A stretch of 64,000 nt of DNA. Origin: Acidobacteriota bacterium. Its GTDB lineage: Bacteria > Acidobacteriota > Thermoanaerobaculia > Multivoradales > Multivoraceae. Positions within the stretch are counted from its first letter, which is position 1, and each line of letters opens with the position of its first letter. The translations under genes and the position numbers were made by a program. The stretch lies in NCBI GenBank assembly GCA_028875725.1, contig JAPPCR010000023.1, positions 469,620 to 533,619 on the forward strand, in the 5' to 3' direction. Of the stretch, positions 61,532 to 64,000 are shown one piece after another. The notes under the pieces were generated by a model. That model did no database searches and was not told where the DNA came from. It saw nothing but the letters and a program-made list of their open reading frames with translations.

Positions 61532-61652
61532 GAGGCGGAGTGCCCGGGGAGTTGGAGATCTGAGCGCAGCCGCGCTTCGGCGATCACGTCCCTTCTGGAC
61601 TCGCCTTTGCAGCAGGCCGTGTCCGCTATCGCCTCCGCTTTGGGAGCCTTGG

Positions 61653-64000
61653 ATGCCCGGCAGACGAAACCAAAGACTCAGTCGCCGGCGATCTGTAGCG
61701 CTCGGGCAGGCCACGCCTCTTCGGGTGCCAGTTCGGTCGGTCGGCTCCGTGTTTGTCTGCCTTGGGCTTGCGATCGCCAGCGCCGTTCCGGGTTCCGGGC
61801 AGCAGGCTCCGGCTCCCGAGGTTCGGGCCGACGCCTGGCCTGAGCTGAGTTCGCCGCTACCCGTCGACCCGGAACTCGAGGCGCGGGTGACCGCTCTGAT
61901 CGAGCGGATGACCCTCCGCGAGAAGGTCGGCCAGGTCATCCAGGCGGAAATCCGCTCGGTCACGCCGCGTGACATGCGGCGGTACGACCTGGGCTCGGTG
62001 CTGAACGGCGGCGGCTCGTTTCCCGACGAGAACAAGCACGCCTCGCCGGAGAGCTGGCTGGCGCTGGCCGACGCGTTCCACGAAGCCTCGACCGACACCT
62101 CGGACGGCGGCGTCGGCATTCCGGTAATCTGGGGCGTGGACGCGGTGCACGGCCACAACAACGTGATCGGCGCCACGATCTTCCCCCACAACATCGGGCT
62201 CGGCGCGGCCCGCAACCCGGACCTGATCCGCCGCATCGGCGAGATCACGGCCCGCGAGGTGCTCGCCACCGGCCTGGACTGGAACTTCGGGCCGACCGTC
62301 GCCGTGGCCCGGGACGATCGCTGGGGCCGCACCTACGAGAGCTACTCGGAAGACCCCGAGATCGTCGTCGAGTACGCGCGCGCCCTGGTCGAGGGCCTCC
62401 AGGGCGCGGTCGGCAGCCCGGACTTCCTGGGCGAAGAGCGGGTGATCGCCACGGCGAAGCACTTCCTGGGCGACGGCGGCACCTTCGAGGGCCACGATCA
62501 GGGAGACACGCGGGCCAGCGAAGAGGAGCTCCGCGACATCCACGGCGCTCCCTACGTCGCCGCCCTCGATGCCGGCGCGCAGGCGGTGATGGCCTCGTTC
62601 AGCAGTTGGCACGGCCGCAAAATGCACGGCCACAACGAGCTGCTGACGGACGTGCTCAAGGGCCGGATGGCATTCGACGGGCTCGTCGTCGGCGACTGGA
62701 ACGGTCACGGTCAGTTGCCGAACTGCACGAACGAGAGCTGTGCCGACACGCTTCGAGCCGGCCTCGATCTGTTCATGGTCCCGGAAGACTGGAGGGCGCT
62801 CCACAGGAACACGCTCCGCCAGGTGCGTTCCGGCGAGATTCCCGAGGAGAGGCTCGACGACGCGGTGCGGCGCATCCTGCGGGTGAAGGCCCGAGCCGGC
62901 CTGCTCGACAGCGGCCGGCCGTCGGAGCGAGCGCTCGGCGGACGCTTCGAACTGCTGGGCGCTCCCGAGCATCGCGAGGTGGCCCGGCAGGCGGTGCGCG
63001 AGTCTCTCGTCCTGCTGAAGAACGACGACGGCCTTCTGCCTCTCTCCCCTCGATCCCTGGTCCTGGTCGCGGGTCCGGCGGCCGACGACATCGGCCGGCA
63101 GAGCGGCGGCTGGACGCTGACCTGGCAGGGGACGGAGAACACGAACGACGACTTCCCGGGCGCCACCTCCATCTGGACCGGCATCGAACGGACCGTCGAG
63201 GCGGCTGGCGGCCGGGCCGTCCTCTGTCAGGGATGCGCGTACAGCGGCGAACTACCGGACGCCGCCATCTACGTGACCGGCGAGACGCCTTACGCCGAGG
63301 GCCAAGGCGATGTGACGGGCCTCGAGTACAGCCCGGCGGACAAGTCCGACGTCGAGTTGATGGGGAGGCTTCGGGCCGCCGGCATTCCGGTCGTCACGAT
63401 CTTCCTGTCCGGGCGCCCGCTGTGGACGAACCCGGAGATCAACGCCTCCGACGCCTTCGTGGCCGCCTGGCTGCCGGGCTCCGAGGGCGGCGGCGTGGCC
63501 GACGTGATCTTCAGCGCGGCCGACGGCGGAGTCGCCCACGACTTCCGGGGCAAGCTCTCCTTCTCCTGGCCACGCTCCCTGGATCAGACGGTGCTCAACG
63601 TTGGCGACCCGGACTACGACCCGCTCTTCCCCTACGGCTACGGCCTGACCTACGCCGACGAGGGGAACCTCCCCGACCTGGATGAGACGCGGCCCGCCGG
63701 ATCGATGCCGGTTCGCACGACCGATACCACGGCCGGCGGCACAACCGACCTCGTTCTCTTCGAAGGACGGACGGCGGAAGGGTGGCAGTTCTACCTCGGC
63801 GACGAGGCGGACTGGCGGGTTACCGCCCCGGACGGCCGCGGCCAGACCCGCCGCCGAGTGTCCGGCGTCGTGCTCTCGGCCGTCGACCGCAACGTCCAGG
63901 AAGATGCGAGGAAAGCGCAGTGGCGAGGCCGCAACGAGGCCCAGATCTACCTGCAGTCGGCTCCCATCGACCTGCGCGCCGAAACGGCTGCCGGCATGAC
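61653..64000 (+). CDS. Glycoside hydrolase family 3 beta-glycosidase (3' end off window)
   Basis: At least 782 residues, open to the window edge. The ATG at 61653 has a GGGAG ribosome site 6 nt upstream. A signal-like stretch (SVFVCLGLAIASAVPGSGQ) follows a basic leader. The GH3 TIM barrel has RMTLREKVGQVIQAEI, PVIWGVDAVHGHNNVIGATI, ATAKHFLGDGGTFEGHDQGD and the nucleophile Asp348 in FDGLVVGDWNGHGQ; the second domain has RESLVLLKNDDGLLPLS and the carbohydrate-facing PLFPYGYGLTY. A beta-glucosidase or cellodextrinase acting on the sugar imported by the TonB receptor is the likely role; a further domain starts near residue 700 (DLVLFEGRTAEGWQFYLGDE). Confidence 0.88.
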   Translation, partial: MPGRRNQRLSRRRSVALGQATPLRVPVRSVGSVFVCLGLAIASAVPGSGQQAPAPEVRADAWPELSSPLPVDPELEARVTALIERMTLREKVGQVIQAEIRSVTPRDMRRYDLGSVLNGGGSFPDENKHASPESWLALADAFHEASTDTSDGGVGIPVIWGVDAVHGHNNVIGATIFPHNIGLGAARNPDLIRRIGEITAREVLATGLDWNFGPTVAVARDDRWGRTYESYSEDPEIVVEYARALVEGLQGAVGSPDFLGEERVIATAKHFLGDGGTFEGHDQGDTRASEEELRDIHGAPYVAALDAGAQAVMASFSSWHGRKMHGHNELLTDVLKGRMAFDGLVVGDWNGHGQLPNCTNESCADTLRAGLDLFMVPEDWRALHRNTLRQVRSGEIPEERLDDAVRRILRVKARAGLLDSGRPSERALGGRFELLGAPEHREVARQAVRESLVLLKNDDGLLPLSPRSLVLVAGPAADDIGRQSGGWTLTWQGTENTNDDFPGATSIWTGIERTVEAAGGRAVLCQGCAYSGELPDAAIYVTGETPYAEGQGDVTGLEYSPADKSDVELMGRLRAAGIPVVTIFLSGRPLWTNPEINASDAFVAAWLPGSEGGGVADVIFSAADGGVAHDFRGKLSFSWPRSLDQTVLNVGDPDYDPLFPYGYGLTYADEGNLPDLDETRPAGSMPVRTTDTTAGGTTDLVLFEGRTAEGWQFYLGDEADWRVTAPDGRGQTRRRVSGVVLSAVDRNVQEDARKAQWRGRNEAQIYLQSAPIDLRAETAAGM

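Noticed and set aside
61262-62332. A 356-codon minus-strand frame near the right end
   Set aside because: Opposite the TIR-like and GH3 genes; low-complexity Arg/Ser composition without motif.

Overview
The window is high-GC bacterial chromosome with dense genes, many 4-bp start/stop overlaps and many secreted proteins. A VWFA protein of the type common in Acidobacteriota, an ASPIC/UnbV (CRTAC1-like) protein in a TPR operon, an Oar-like TonB receptor with an N-terminal carboxypeptidase-regulatory domain, and several large secreted propeller or FG-GAP proteins together suggest an Acidobacteriota member, probably a heterotrophic polymer degrader. This is inferred from gene content; no rRNA is present.

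Layout. 1-0.9 kb: start of an ATP synthase operon (b', b) running off the left edge. 1.1-3.8 kb: a DUF4143 ATPase behind an elaborate inverted repeat, then a Phd-type antitoxin / PIN toxin pair coupled to a PP2C phosphatase. 3.8-10.3 kb: ftcD, then a minus-strand cell-envelope operon (amidase, GerMN lipoprotein, murI, rph, mpl) and tRNA-Glu. 10.4-22.7 kb: two sulfatases, an aromatic ring-cleavage cluster (extradiol dioxygenase, FAD hydroxylase with DUF2783 partner, MBL hydrolase, homogentisate dioxygenase, GST), an exported peroxiredoxin/DsbD-alpha fusion whose catalytic cysteine is replaced by an in-frame UGA followed by a SECIS-like hairpin (predicted selenoprotein), and a TolB-like propeller.

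22.7-30.9 kb: a defence-like island. A sigma-54 activator with an N-terminal CARF-like (RtcR-type) sensor lies just upstream of hsdM, half-size hsdS, DUF3696 AAA ATPase and a PLD-like protein. A -24/-12 promoter with exact spacing starts right after the activator's stop codon. A RelBE-like pair and a chimeric pseudogene (duplicated activator start fused to a TonB plug fragment) follow. 31-38.4 kb: accessory region of orphan secreted and membrane proteins, a decaying tandem family of FG-GAP genes, a DUF6883 gene broken by one stop codon, DUF4926, a HicB-like orphan and a hydrolase remnant.

38.5-53.5 kb: secreted-protein operons (carboxypeptidase-regulatory protein; alpha/beta hydrolase divergent from a TauD-family dioxygenase; dihaem protein; VWFA-TPR-TPR-ASPIC operon). 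53.5-64 kb: a carbohydrate locus with MFS transporter, LacI repressor, two LacI-type operators, TonB receptor and a GH3 enzyme cut by the right edge, interrupted by a deoxyribosyltransferase/TIR-like TPR protein. A GC-rich dispersed repeat (cores at 6118, 14269, 46998 and a divergent copy near 45852) is scattered through the window; one copy lies in frame inside a gene.
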